From: Silvibacterium sp.
Lineage (GTDB): Bacteria > Acidobacteriota > Terriglobia > Terriglobales > Acidobacteriaceae
DNA: 36,311 bases
Direction: 5' to 3'
Assembly (NCBI GenBank): GCA_030037215.1
Contig: JASHRS010000065.1
Location: 1 to 36,311 of the forward strand
The notes below the pieces were generated by a model, which ran no database searches, was not told the origin of the DNA, and saw only the letters and a list, made by a program, of their open reading frames with translations. Each line of letters opens with the position of its first letter. The stretch's first letter is position 1. Shown here piece after piece: positions 24,070 to 33,350 of this stretch. Position numbers and translations under genes: made by a program.

Positions 24070-24624
24070 CTACTTCCACTTGATATTGCAGCCGAGGCTG
24101 GGGCGCTGGTTGGGGTTTACTGGCTTTCCAGCAATTACCGAGTCCAAAGCGGCGCGAAGGTCTTCTCCGGTGACAGGGATTCCGCTGCCTGGGCGACTGG
24201 AATCGAACTGCCCACGGTAAACGAGCCTGAGGACGCCATCGAAGAGGAAGAAATCGGGCGTGCAGGTAGCGTCATAGGCGCGGGCGACTTCCTGCGTTTC
24301 GTCGTAAAGATATGGAAAGGTGAAGCCGATTTGTTTCGCTTGTTCCGCGAGGTTGTCAGGCGCATCTTCGGAATAATTCACCGCATCGTTGCTACTGATC
24401 GCGACGATGCCTATGCCCTGACCCGCATAGTCGCGGCCCAGCCGCGCGAGTGATTTTTCAACGTGCTTTACGTAAGGGCAGTGACGGCAGATGAACATAA
24501 CGAGCAGTCCCCTGGGTCCACGGGTGTTCTGAAGATTCATCTCGCGCTGTGTAACGACATCCTTGAGGGCAAAAGCGGGGGCTGTCGTTCCGAGCGGAAG
24601 CATTGAGGATTCAGTGCGAGCCAT
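24070..24624 (-). CDS. thioredoxin-fold redoxin (AhpC/TSA type)
   Basis: A 184-residue cytoplasmic protein without a signal peptide. It has the redoxin start LGTTAPAFALKDV, then a redox motif CRHC (Cys46, Cys49) in FICRHCPYVKHVEKSLARL. YDATCTPDFFLFD carries the conserved cis-proline after a third cysteine. Proteins of this type reduce peroxides or disulfides; the exact substrate is not readable. AGGAGA precedes the ATG at 24624. It starts 15 bases after the ruvB stop, so ruvB and this gene form one transcript. Confidence 0.9.
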   Translation of the reverse strand: MARTESSMLPLGTTAPAFALKDVVTQREMNLQNTRGPRGLLVMFICRHCPYVKHVEKSLARLGRDYAGQGIGIVAISSNDAVNYSEDAPDNLAEQAKQIGFTFPYLYDETQEVARAYDATCTPDFFLFDGVLRLVYRGQFDSSRPGSGIPVTGEDLRAALDSVIAGKPVNPNQRPSLGCNIKWK

Positions 24625-24639
24625 GAGAATCTCCTGCGG

Positions 24640-25686
24640 TTAAAAGAGCGGCGTTTGTTTGCGTGGCAGCGGTAATCCGAAGTGCTCGTAGGCGAGACGG
24701 GTTGCCACACGGCCCCGCGGAGTGCGGTCAAGGAAGCCGCGCTGAATCAGAAACGGTTCATAAACCTCTTCCAGCGCGTCCTCTTCCTCGGCGAGCGTGG
24801 CGGCGAGGGTGTTGAGGCCAACAGGGCCTCCGTCATATTTTTCGATGATGGTGAGGAGCAGGCGGCGGTCGAGTTCATCGAAACCGTGCGCGTCGACCTC
24901 GAGCATCCTAAGGGCGTATTGCGCAGTTTCGCGATCAATGACGCCGGAGCCGCGTACCTGGGCATAGTCGCGGACGCGGCGCAGGAGGCGGTTGGCGATA
25001 CGTGGTGTTCCGCGTGAGCGCATGGCGATTTCGGTGGCGCCTTCGGAATCTATGGGAACGTTAAGGACTTCTGCGGAGCGCTCGACGACGGTTCTGAGAT
25101 CGTCATCAGAGTAGAACTCCAGGCGCAAAAGGATTCCAAAGCGTGAGCGAAGTGGCGAGGACAACAAGCCGGGGCGCGTGGTAGCTGCAACGAAAGTAAA
25201 TGGTTTGATGTCCATGACATGAGTGCGTGCGGCAGGGCCCTGGCCGATGATGATATCGAGCTTATAGTCTTCGAGCGCTGTGTAGAGCTTTTCCTCGAGG
25301 ACGGGCTGGAGCCGGTGAATCTCGTCAAAAAAGAGCACTTGACGCTCGCGGACATTGGTGAGGATGGCGGTCAGATCGCCTTGAATTTGCAGCGCTGGGC
25401 CAGCCGTTTGCTGAAAACCCACATCCAACTCATTTGCGATGATGCTGGCAAGCGTGGTCTTACCTAATCCGGGAGGGCCGGAAAGGAGGACATGATCAAG
25501 AGCTTCCCCGCGTGTGCGCGCGGCTTCGAGAGCAATGGCCAATTGCTCTTTAACCTTCTTCTGGCCAATAAATTCATTGAGGCGGCGCGGGCGCAGTTTG
25601 AGCTCGAAGGAGCTTTCGTCTTCGGCGCGTGCGGCTGAAACGAGGCGGTCTGGGTCCGATATTGGGTTTTGCTTTGGTGACGGCAT
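24640..25686 (-). CDS. ruvB: Holliday junction branch migration helicase subunit RuvB
   Basis: Hexameric AAA+ motor that drives branch migration with RuvA. The 348 residues are the normal length. It opens with the RuvB family start [19 protein letters not shown]. Walker [19 protein letters not shown] is at about residue 68 and Walker [11 protein letters not shown] at about 118. [19 protein letters not shown] carries the sensor and arginine finger. The C-terminal winged helix ends [13 protein letters not shown]. No ruvA or ruvC lies beside it. It leads a two-gene transcript with the redoxin gene and is divergent from the gene at 25850. Confidence 0.97.
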   Translation of the reverse strand: MPSPKQNPISDPDRLVSAARAEDESSFELKLRPRRLNEFIGQKKVKEQLAIALEAARTRGEALDHVLLSGPPGLGKTTLASIIANELDVGFQQTAGPALQIQGDLTAILTNVRERQVLFFDEIHRLQPVLEEKLYTALEDYKLDIIIGQGPAARTHVMDIKPFTFVAATTRPGLLSSPLRSRFGILLRLEFYSDDDLRTVVERSAEVLNVPIDSEGATEIAMRSRGTPRIANRLLRRVRDYAQVRGSGVIDRETAQYALRMLEVDAHGFDELDRRLLLTIIEKYDGGPVGLNTLAATLAEEEDALEEVYEPFLIQRGFLDRTPRGRVATRLAYEHFGLPLPRKQTPLF

Positions 25687-25849
25687 TTAGTTGGTGTGTA
25701 CAAGGGGAGTCTACCGGGTAAAGGAGCGCAGGAAAAGAGATGCCGGCTCCGAGTGGATTTTTCGTGTCAAGGGTTCCTTCTGGTAATCTTGGTTGCACTT
25801 CTGCTTCGCTGCTGTGCTTCTGCCCTGATTCCAAGGAGGAGCTAATTGC

Positions 25850-27691
25850 GTGTGGTTGCATAGAAGCCGCCTTTCCTACCTTTTCTGCGGAGCAGGAATT
25901 TTTCTATTTCCGTTTTCCAGCAATGCACAATCCAGCAATACTGTTCCGGTGAACGCAGAGAGCACTCCGGAGATTGTGAAGGAGCTGCCAGCTTTTTTCC
26001 CAGGCGCAAAGACGGATGAGGGCTACCAGTCGCAGGTCCTCCCGGAGTTTTCGCTTTCAGAGCAGATGCGCGGGGCTTCAGGAGCCGGGTTCTTGCAGAA
26101 GCCTGAAGAGCAAGATCATGCCGAGGGCGCCGGTGTTTCCGACAGTGACGTCAGCACCTCAGATGCAACCAGCTTACTCGCCGACGCGCCAGGATACACC
26201 TCCACACATCCGGCAACTAGTGGCTCCGTACGGCAAGAGCCACCGGGTTATGTGACTTTGCCGAACTGCCCTTACGACAAAACCCATGCCAAAGAATGCA
26301 GGATGCATTGGCGCCAGATGTTCATTTCATCCGCTCTGTATCTGGCATTCCAGAATGCCGGCAACCTGTACACAGGCTATTGGTACCGTTACGAAACGAT
26401 GACCGGCAAGTGGTGGGACCGCTATATCGCTTCCGTTGATGGTTGGTTATGGGATAAATGGAGCGATAACAACGGTGTTCTCGACGACTACGTCGGCCAT
26501 CCGATGATGGGCGCGATCACCAATGATATCTGGAGGCAAAACGATCCCAAAGCGATGTCGATCGAGCAGGGGAACAACTGGCTTTACTACCGCGGCCTGC
26601 TACGCGCTACAGCCTATTCAACCATTTTCAGTTTCGAGTGGAAGCTAGGGCCAATCGGCGAAGCATCGATCGGCCACAACGGCGACCACTACTATCATGA
26701 TCAAGGCATTGTCACCAATGAAACGGGATGGGTAGATCTGGTTACGACTCCAATTGGCGGCACCTTGTGGACGATGGCCGAAGACGCACTCGACAGGCAC
26801 CTGGTCCGACGCATCGAAGAAAAGCCGAGAAATCCGTTCACGCTACTGGGCATCTCCTTTCTAACTCCTGCGCAGGGCGCAGCGAATATTCTGCGCTTCC
26901 GGCCGCCGTGGTACCGCGATTCGCGCACGGTCAAGGCTGCCAGCTTCTGGGGCGATCCGCCTCCGCCGTATGACCGGGAATCGATTGAAATTGCAGATGC
27001 AGAAGCCTCAGGACGGCTCGAAGCAACTCGGCTCAATCGCGCTGAAGAAGAGCTGGCAGAGGCACCGTCGCCCGAGGCCGTCAATCCGGTTATACGTCCG
27101 GTTACGCGTCCAGGCCAGCCGGAAACCCCTCAATGGCCGTATTACGGTGGCGTGCATGAGTTCGGTGCGTGGTGGGGGCTTTCGCTGATGAGCGGGCATG
27201 TGTGGGGTTCGGCAGGTGACGTGAAATACATGCCCATCGACGTGCGCTATTCCTATGAATTCACCAGGCACGATCACTGGACCATGCGCTATTCGCCCGA
27301 AGTCACCGCGCTCGCTATGCTCGACGAGCCTATCGCTGACCCGACCAATAATCCGATGGAGGAACGCAAACGCACTTACGGCAGCGGCCTAAGTCCTGTA
27401 GGCTTCCAGTCTGACTTTTTCCCTTCGCACCGTGTGCAGCCTTTTTTCAGCACCAACGGAGGCTTTATCTATTTCATGGACAAGGTTCTCTCGCCCCAGG
27501 GATCGCAGTTCATGTACACCGTCGACTTCGGAACCGGCATCAACATCTTCCGCACACAGCGTCAGGCTGTCACCATCGGCTATCGCTACCAGCATCTCTC
27601 CAACGCCGACATCAGCCATCACAATCCGGGGACAGACGCCAACACCTTCTACGTTTCTGTTTCACGCTTCCGCACGAAGGGGTATCGATAA
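25850..27691 (+). CDS. outer-membrane protein: DUF3943-like domain plus PagL-like end
   Basis: A 613-residue protein with a signal peptide (to about residue 27, SSNAQS). Residues 40-135 are a low-complexity acidic linker. About 150-360 resembles DUF3943-type envelope proteins: VGHPMMGAITNDIWRQND, IGEASIGHNG and WVDLVTTPIGGTLWTMAED. The C-terminal ~150 residues resemble lipid A 3-O-deacylase PagL, an outer-membrane barrel; GYRYQHLSNADISHHNPG (about 576-593) has the H-x-S-N catalytic pattern. The GTG start at 25850 is fixed by AAGGAGGAG 8 bases upstream. Deacylation of lipid A is an inference from the motif; the N-terminal domain has no assigned role. Confidence 0.8.
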   Translation: MWLHRSRLSYLFCGAGIFLFPFSSNAQSSNTVPVNAESTPEIVKELPAFFPGAKTDEGYQSQVLPEFSLSEQMRGASGAGFLQKPEEQDHAEGAGVSDSDVSTSDATSLLADAPGYTSTHPATSGSVRQEPPGYVTLPNCPYDKTHAKECRMHWRQMFISSALYLAFQNAGNLYTGYWYRYETMTGKWWDRYIASVDGWLWDKWSDNNGVLDDYVGHPMMGAITNDIWRQNDPKAMSIEQGNNWLYYRGLLRATAYSTIFSFEWKLGPIGEASIGHNGDHYYHDQGIVTNETGWVDLVTTPIGGTLWTMAEDALDRHLVRRIEEKPRNPFTLLGISFLTPAQGAANILRFRPPWYRDSRTVKAASFWGDPPPPYDRESIEIADAEASGRLEATRLNRAEEELAEAPSPEAVNPVIRPVTRPGQPETPQWPYYGGVHEFGAWWGLSLMSGHVWGSAGDVKYMPIDVRYSYEFTRHDHWTMRYSPEVTALAMLDEPIADPTNNPMEERKRTYGSGLSPVGFQSDFFPSHRVQPFFSTNGGFIYFMDKVLSPQGSQFMYTVDFGTGINIFRTQRQAVTIGYRYQHLSNADISHHNPGTDANTFYVSVSRFRTKGYR

Positions 27692-27745
27692 AGCGACAGT
27701 GGCGCCGTGGCGGCTGTTCCTGCTGTGTCGTTGCCGCTCAGAGCA

Positions 27746-28915
27746 TTAGTGGGTGAGCAGCGGCAGTCCTGCGATGCATAGTGCAGCCTGGGCGAGGAGT
27801 AGCGCGCCAGTGATCCAGAGGAACGCGCGGTGATAACGCGTTTCGAGGAGGTCGGCGAAGACTCCTCCGATGAAACAGAGCAAAAAAGGCAGAGCCCAAA
27901 GACGCGGCTGGCCGGGGACTCCAGTGGTGACGAGGACAAGGAGAATGGCAGCAACGATGAGCGGGGCGGTGTTGCCGAAGTAGCGTGAGCGACGCGTACC
28001 GATGTAGAACACGAGTGCAGCTATGGCTGCGATAGTGATTCCCGCATTGGTGAGCGAGGAGAACATGATGTGAGCCGGCTGAAGCGAGAAGCTTAGTTTG
28101 GCAGCCTGGCTGCGGAAGACGTAACTGAAGGCGTCTGGTTGAAAGGCATAGGAGGCGAAGAGGATGAACATCGCGCCGAGCACCCAGACGATGAGCAGTG
28201 TGGGAAGGTACGAGCGCTTGCTTTCGGCCACATAGGCAATGAATCCGATGATGAAGCCCAGTGCGAGGATAAAGGCCGCGACGTGCGCGGCGGCGAGGAC
28301 TCCCAGGACGATGGTGAGGAGGACGATACGCGGACGCCATTTTTTTCGCGGGCCTTGCAAGGCATGCGCGACTCCGATGGCGGCGTAGACAGCGGAAAAA
28401 AAGCCGAGGGCCGCCCATATTTCGTTATTTGGAGTGGTGGCTGCGGCGAGAATGGGGGGCGCGAAGCAGTAAAGCGCAAGAGCAATGTATCCACCATTGT
28501 TGCCGTAGAGGCGGCGGGTTACCCACCAGAGACAGGCTCCGAGAGCAATCGCAGCAAAGGTAAAGGGCAGGCGAAGGAAGAAATTGATGAAGTGGAGTTC
28601 ATGGCGCATTTCCCAGGTAGACGCTGTTGAGGGCTGCCCGGCGAGGATGCGCTGAATGGTAAGCGGAAGGCCAGCGGCACGATAGGCGAGAGTTCCGTCG
28701 TGGATATTGCCACAGGTTGTGAAATATCCAGCGAGCGGTGAGGGTTTCTCCCACATTTCGCGGCCACAACGGGCGTAGGCATAGTCAGTATCGGAAAGTG
28801 AGTCGTGGTGGATGACCCAGAGGCACTGCACGAGGAGAATGGCGAGCAGGGCTGCGGCGATTTTTTGCGGACGATTGAAGCGGAATTTGCGCAGACTATA
28901 GACGGAATGGGGCAT
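27746..28915 (-). CDS. polytopic membrane protein, glycosyltransferase-39-like layout
   Basis: About 389 residues with some nine to eleven membrane helices. An early loop is acidic and cysteine-bearing (SDTDYAYARCGREMWEKPSP). The pattern of one helix, a large first loop with Asp residues, then many helices resembles GT-C type mannosyl- or arabinosyltransferases, but I see no firm catalytic signature. I start it at the ATG at 28915 (MPHSVYSLRKFRFNRPQKI), where a basic segment precedes the first helix. An in-frame GTG at 29011 would add 32 residues with no ribosome site. It is convergent with the PagL-like gene and divergent from gyrA. Confidence 0.72.
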   Translation of the reverse strand: MPHSVYSLRKFRFNRPQKIAAALLAILLVQCLWVIHHDSLSDTDYAYARCGREMWEKPSPLAGYFTTCGNIHDGTLAYRAAGLPLTIQRILAGQPSTASTWEMRHELHFINFFLRLPFTFAAIALGACLWWVTRRLYGNNGGYIALALYCFAPPILAAATTPNNEIWAALGFFSAVYAAIGVAHALQGPRKKWRPRIVLLTIVLGVLAAAHVAAFILALGFIIGFIAYVAESKRSYLPTLLIVWVLGAMFILFASYAFQPDAFSYVFRSQAAKLSFSLQPAHIMFSSLTNAGITIAAIAALVFYIGTRRSRYFGNTAPLIVAAILLVLVTTGVPGQPRLWALPFLLCFIGGVFADLLETRYHRAFLWITGALLLAQAALCIAGLPLLTH

Positions 28916-29137
28916 CAGCAAGTAGGTGTCGGGTTGAAGGTCCCATGTAAGTGTAACCGGGGTTGGTTTCCATGAGGATGGAAGAAGAGATTTGAGGCAG
29001 AATTGGAACACGAAAGTGGAAGGAGATTTTGAGTGGCAAGGTACTTTTGGGGTTGAATTTGGATACTTACCCAGAGTGGAAAAGAGGCTTGATTTCCGGG
29101 CTCCCGCAAACCGCTGATTCCATGCACGTAAGCTCCA

Positions 29138-29166
29138 TTGCTGTGTGCTAAATCTTCCAGTATCAT
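29138..29166 (+). promoter_or_regulatory. gyrA: candidate gyrA promoter
   Basis: TTGCTG (29138-29143) and TATCAT (29161-29166) are separated by exactly 17 bases, 68 bases before the gyrA start codon. Close to the sigma-70 consensus; found by eye. Confidence 0.55.
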
Positions 29167-29234
29167 AGAGATAAGGTCAACTAGGGCCGCCAGAAGGCTG
29201 TCCCCCAATCCACAGTTTTACCCCGTATTTTTTT

Positions 29235-31901
29235 ATGGCAGACGAACAGAATCCCCAGCTTCCTCTTGGCAACGGTAACAGCGGAGATACTCCCGGCGGT
29301 TCAGGACCGGGGGCAGCAAACCTTGTCCCGATCAACATTGAAGACGAGATGCGGCGGTCGTATCTCGATTATTCAATGTCGGTGATTATCGGACGCGCGC
29401 TGCCGGACGTGCGCGATGGCTTTAAGCCGGTCCATCGGCGCATTCTCTACTCGATGCACGAGATGGGGCTACAGCACAACAAGAAATATACGAAGTGCGC
29501 GAAGGTCGTGGGTCAGGCGATGGGCGTGTACCATCCTCACGGCGACTCGGCGATCTACGACACGCTGGTGCGACTGGCGCAGCCGTTCAGCCTGCGCTAT
29601 CCGATGGTTGATGGGCAGGGGAACTTCGGATCGGTGGACGGCGATCCTCCGGCAGCGATGCGTTATACCGAGTGCCGGATGACGCGCATCGCGGGCGAGA
29701 TGCTGAACGACATCGAGATGGAGACGGTGGATTTTACGCCGAACTACGACGAGTCGACGTTTGAGCCCACTGTGCTGCCGACGCGGATTCCGAACCTGAT
29801 TGTGAACGGGTCGAACGGAATTGCGGTGGGAATGGCGACGAATATTCCTCCACATAATTTGACCGAAGTGATTAACGCCGCAATTGAGATGGTGAACAAT
29901 CCGCAGGCGGGGCTGGCTGAAGTGTTGAAGCATGTGCAGGGGCCTGATTTCCCGACGGGCGGGTTTATTTATGGGCGCGCTGGGATTGCGAATGCTTACA
30001 AGACGGGCCGCGGGCGCTTTTTGATGCGTGCGAAGTGCGCGATTGAAAACCTGACGCAGGGGCGGCAGTCGATTATCGTCAGCGAGATTCCTTACCAGGT
30101 GAACAAGAACACACTGATCAAGCGCATTGCGGAGCTGGTGAACGACAAAACCATCGACGATATCGGCGACGTGCGCGATGAGAGCGACCGCGACGGCATG
30201 CGGATTGTGATCGAGCTGAAACGCGGTGCAGAGGCGCAGATTGTGCTGAACCAGCTCTACAAGCACACGCAGATGCAGGAAAGTTTCTCGATGATTTTTC
30301 TGGCTGTGGTGAACGGCCAGCCGAAGGAGCTTTCGCTGCCAGCGGCGATCCGGCACTTTATCGATCATCGCGTGGATGTGGTGCGGCGGCGGACGGCGTT
30401 CCTGCTGAGGAAGGCGCGTGAGCGGGAGCATATCCTGCTCGGCTACCAGATTGCGCTGGACCATCTGGACAATGTGATCAAGATTATTCGCGGGTCTTCG
30501 TCGAGAGTGGACGCGAGGGAGAACCTGTTCCAGTTCTTCTCGGGCAAGACGATTACGGTTCGTGGGTCTGAGCTGAAGGGTGTGAAGCTGGATCCGGCGA
30601 AGTACGCAGTGGATATGGCTACGGTGCAGACGGCGACGCTGATTCTAAGCTATCGGCAGATTGACGCGATTCTAGAACTGCAGCTGTATCGCCTGACGCA
30701 GCTTTCAATTGATGAGCTGTTGAAGGAGCTGGCTGAGGTTCGCGAAAAGATTGCCGAGTACGAGTCGATTCTGGGTTCGGAGAAGAAGCTGCGCGCGGTG
30801 ATTGTGAAGGAACTGGAGCAGGTCCGGAAAGATTACGGCGATGTGCGGCGGACTGAGATTCTGGACGAGACGGCTGAATTGCAACTTGAGGACCTGATTG
30901 CCGATGAGCAGGTTGCGGTGACGGTGTCGCACTCGGGATATCTGAAGCGGACTCCGATTTCTACCTATCGGCAGCAGCGGCGCGGCGGTACGGGGCGTTT
31001 GGGGATGAAGACGCGCGAGGAGGATTTTGTCTCGCAGCTGATTATCGATTCGACCCATGCCTATTTGCTGTGCTTTACGAATTCGGGCCGCGTGTACTGG
31101 CTGAAGGTGTATGAGATTCCGGATGTGGGAGCGGCAGGCAAGGGTAAGTCGATTGCCAGCCTCCTAAATTTGCAGCCGGGTGAGACGGTCAGAACGATTC
31201 TTCCGGTGCGGAATCTAGAAGAAGAGGGCAGGTTTATCTTCTTTGCGACACGCAAGGGTACGGTGAAAAAGACTCCGCTGAAGGACTTCTCGAATGTAAT
31301 GTCGAGGGGGATCATCGCGATTGGAATTGACGACGACGATGAACTGATTGGCGTGAGGATTACTGACGGGACGCAGGTTGTGTTTTTGGCCACGCATAAT
31401 GGCATGGCGATCCGCTTTGACGAAAATGATGTGCGTTCGATGGGGCGACCGGCATACGGCGTGCGAGGCATTGACTTGGCCAGGAATGATTATGTGGTTG
31501 GGATTGCAGTAACGCCGAAGGAGAGACGCAGGAATGGCGATGGCGCGCAATGCGATTGCTTGATCCTCTCAGTAACGGAGCAAGGTTATGGCAAGCGCAC
31601 GGATGTGGATGAATATCGTTTGCAGTCGCGCGGCGGCAAGGGTGTGATCAATGTGAAGACGACGACGCGCAATGGGAAAGTATCGTCAATTCAGCTTGTC
31701 GACGAATCGTCGGAGTTGATGGTCATCAGCCAGTACGGGAAGATCATCCGAATTGATACGAAGACGGTTCGCGCGGCGGGAAGATCGACGCAGGGAGTGA
31801 AATTACTCAACCTTGAGCCCGAAGACAAGGTTGCGGCGGCAGTGGTGATTCCTCCTGAGGAAGTTAAAGCCGAACCGGAGAATGGAACGCTGTTGCAGTA
31901 A
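29235..31901 (+). CDS. gyrA: DNA gyrase subunit A
   Basis: Breaks and rejoins DNA in the gyrase A2B2 complex, introducing negative supercoils. At 888 residues it is full length, with an extra Gly/Pro/Asn-rich lead of about 30 residues. The active-site tyrosine is Tyr144 in [10 protein letters not shown]. The quinolone region [18 protein letters not shown] has Ser105 and Asp109, the drug-sensitive type. The C-terminal beta-pinwheel carries a GyrA box reading QRRGGTG, with Thr where Lys or Arg is usual. There is no recognisable ribosome site before the ATG, which follows a run of T. A strong terminator lies just downstream; gyrB is not in the window. Confidence 0.96.
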   Translation: MADEQNPQLPLGNGNSGDTPGGSGPGAANLVPINIEDEMRRSYLDYSMSVIIGRALPDVRDGFKPVHRRILYSMHEMGLQHNKKYTKCAKVVGQAMGVYHPHGDSAIYDTLVRLAQPFSLRYPMVDGQGNFGSVDGDPPAAMRYTECRMTRIAGEMLNDIEMETVDFTPNYDESTFEPTVLPTRIPNLIVNGSNGIAVGMATNIPPHNLTEVINAAIEMVNNPQAGLAEVLKHVQGPDFPTGGFIYGRAGIANAYKTGRGRFLMRAKCAIENLTQGRQSIIVSEIPYQVNKNTLIKRIAELVNDKTIDDIGDVRDESDRDGMRIVIELKRGAEAQIVLNQLYKHTQMQESFSMIFLAVVNGQPKELSLPAAIRHFIDHRVDVVRRRTAFLLRKAREREHILLGYQIALDHLDNVIKIIRGSSSRVDARENLFQFFSGKTITVRGSELKGVKLDPAKYAVDMATVQTATLILSYRQIDAILELQLYRLTQLSIDELLKELAEVREKIAEYESILGSEKKLRAVIVKELEQVRKDYGDVRRTEILDETAELQLEDLIADEQVAVTVSHSGYLKRTPISTYRQQRRGGTGRLGMKTREEDFVSQLIIDSTHAYLLCFTNSGRVYWLKVYEIPDVGAAGKGKSIASLLNLQPGETVRTILPVRNLEEEGRFIFFATRKGTVKKTPLKDFSNVMSRGIIAIGIDDDDELIGVRITDGTQVVFLATHNGMAIRFDENDVRSMGRPAYGVRGIDLARNDYVVGIAVTPKERRRNGDGAQCDCLILSVTEQGYGKRTDVDEYRLQSRGGKGVINVKTTTRNGKVSSIQLVDESSELMVISQYGKIIRIDTKTVRAAGRSTQGVKLLNLEPEDKVAAAVVIPPEEVKAEPENGTLLQ

Positions 31902-31920
31902 CGTAGTAAGAATGACACCT

Positions 31921-31961
31921 AAAGTAAAGGAGGCAGCAAATGCTGCCTCCTTTTACTTTTT
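31921..31961 (+). terminator. rho-independent terminator after gyrA
   Basis: An 18-base left arm (31921-31938, ending GGAGGCAGCA) pairs with 31941-31959 (starting TGCTGCCTCC), with one bulged base and loop AA, followed by five T (31957-31961). The hairpin arms are long and GC-rich at the tip. It also separates gyrA from the opposing repressor gene. Confidence 0.93.
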
Positions 31962-31971
31962 GGGTATCCCT

Positions 31972-32676
31972 TCAGAGCGCGGCGATTGTGATGCAGACAC
32001 GCCCTATGATGCAGGCGGATGGTGAATCCTCCGTGCCGGGCCTGAGTAATTCGACCGGATGATCAAGCGAATGCGGCCGAAGGATAAGGCGGTTGGCCTC
32101 ATAACTGACATAGCGGAAGACCAACGTGTCTGCGAAGTTGACTGCGTAAACATTCGGGCGCGGCGGCAAGACCGGCGCGAGCGAGTTGTAATGCCTGTCC
32201 AGAACAACGATCGAGTTTGCGCTAAGAACCGGGTCCATAGGCCGCGCCTGCAGCGGATTGACGCGCACAGCAAGAAAGCGCTGCCAATCGCGCCGTGCAA
32301 GCGTGCGGCGGGGGCGGAGTTGCTCGAGCGTTCCGGCGGGTAGATGAACGATCTCGAGGATAGAACGAGGGTGCACGATGGGAGAATGCAACGCGGTTAC
32401 ATGCGAAACGAGGGGCACCATGTAGGTATCTCCTGTGGTGATTTCAACTTCGGTGCGATGACTTCCCGGCAGGAGATCTTCGATGCTAAGCAACTGCGCG
32501 GTGAGGATACGATCGAGCGCGGAGAGGCTGAGCCTACGCTTACGACGGATGAAATTGGAAAGATGTGAGGCCTGAAGGCCTGTCTGCCGGGCAAGAATCG
32601 TACCGGTGAGCTGTCCGCGGTCGATGCGGTGAGTTATCTCAAGGCGGAGCCGCTCGTGGAGTTGGGAAAAGTTCAT
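31972..32676 (-). CDS. XRE-type repressor with degenerate S24/LexA-like domain
   Basis: A 234-residue DNA-binding protein. Residues 12-62 are a helix-turn-helix of the XRE kind (TGTILARQTGLQASHLSNFI, then RRKRRLSLSALDRIL). The C-terminal half resembles the S24 peptidase/CI-repressor fold: PMDPVLSANSIVVLDRHY, NVYAVNFADTLVFRYVSY, LILRPHS and CIIGRV. In true S24 proteins the Ser of the S-M-x-P motif and a Lys before the R-x-x-x segment act together. Here these positions read Pro and Phe/Arg, so self-cleavage looks impossible. It is divergent from the small operon at 33153 and may control it. Confidence 0.8.
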   Translation of the reverse strand: MNFSQLHERLRLEITHRIDRGQLTGTILARQTGLQASHLSNFIRRKRRLSLSALDRILTAQLLSIEDLLPGSHRTEVEITTGDTYMVPLVSHVTALHSPIVHPRSILEIVHLPAGTLEQLRPRRTLARRDWQRFLAVRVNPLQARPMDPVLSANSIVVLDRHYNSLAPVLPPRPNVYAVNFADTLVFRYVSYEANRLILRPHSLDHPVELLRPGTEDSPSACIIGRVCITIAAL

Positions 32677-33152
32677 CTGTGGAATTTTGTCTTTAAGCTA
32701 TTTGCCTTTATTTAAGAAGTTTGCTGATTGCAAAGCAGCCGAGCCGCATTTACCAGCTTTTAGGGTGTAACTAAAGAGTAGACACAAAGGCAGAAATGGC
32801 GCAGCGCCGCAAGCCTGATTGACGGACATAAGTTGCAACTATAGAGTCGGTAACACTTTCGCCAACGAGCTGAATAGTATTTCACCAGTGCCGAGCTGCT
32901 GGAGGCATCACTGCGAGACCCGCGGTTGGTCAACTATGTTGCGCTTTATGGGCGGCCTGAAACCAATAATACGATCTCTGCAATGGCGACAGGAGTTATG
33001 CCTTGTGATCTGCGAGTACGTCCGAAGATACGCCAATGTGGAAGGATATGTTGCCGGAGCAATCCAGAGCGCGGACATAGCATGCCTTTCACTTTTCCCG
33101 CGGAAGTATGTCTGGGCTAAGCCGCGGCGGTTCACATATGCCTTGGAGATAT
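32677..33152. other. 476-base divergent gap with coding remnants
   Basis: No single convincing gene. The part next to the repressor is AT-rich and holds TTGC-N5-GCAA (32721-32733), a weak operator candidate. TTGACG (32819) and TATAGA (32840) sit 15 bases apart as a poor promoter candidate. From about 32886 to 33100 two different plus frames carry protein-like stretches: LLEASLRDPRLVNYVALYGR in one, and EYVRRYANVEGYVAGAIQSA (from about 33013) in another. This suggests a gene broken by frameshifts. Confidence 0.45.
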
Positions 33153-33350
33153 ATGGTCTATTCGCGCGTTTATCTGAAAATTTGCGAAGGGTGCGGCGGG
33201 CTTTGGTTTCGCACCATAGGTGAAAGGAATGTTTACTGTGCCTCATGTGAGAACCGGTTGAGGAGCTTCTACAAACCAACGAGGCGCAGACCAGGGAGGC
33301 CCCGCAAACATATAACAAGTACTGCAAATACTAAGGGAGGCGCACGATGA
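33153..33350 (+). CDS. 65-residue zinc-ribbon protein with AT-hook-like tail
   Basis: A mini-protein. CEGC (Cys11, Cys14) and CASC (Cys29, Cys32) make a C-x2-C-x14-C-x2-C zinc ribbon. The following TRRRPGRPRK (43-52) contains the GRP core flanked by basic residues that defines AT-hook DNA-binding motifs. I chose the ATG at 33153 with GGAG just upstream; an in-frame ATG at 33138 is possible. Its stop overlaps the next start (ATGA), so the two are translationally coupled. DNA binding is inferred from the motifs. The family seems familiar from acidobacterial genomes beside sigma-like genes, but I cannot verify that here. Confidence 0.72.
   Translation: MVYSRVYLKICEGCGGLWFRTIGERNVYCASCENRLRSFYKPTRRRPGRPRKHITSTANTKGGAR

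Noticed and set aside
29469-30464. 331-residue open frame antisense to gyrA
   Set aside because: Complement of the gyrA catalytic core; His/Arg/Asn-rich and without any signal of its own.
32908-33327. 139-residue minus-strand frame in the right-hand module
   Set aside because: It runs opposite the zinc-ribbon gene, is rich in Cys/Arg/Ser, and has no ribosome site.
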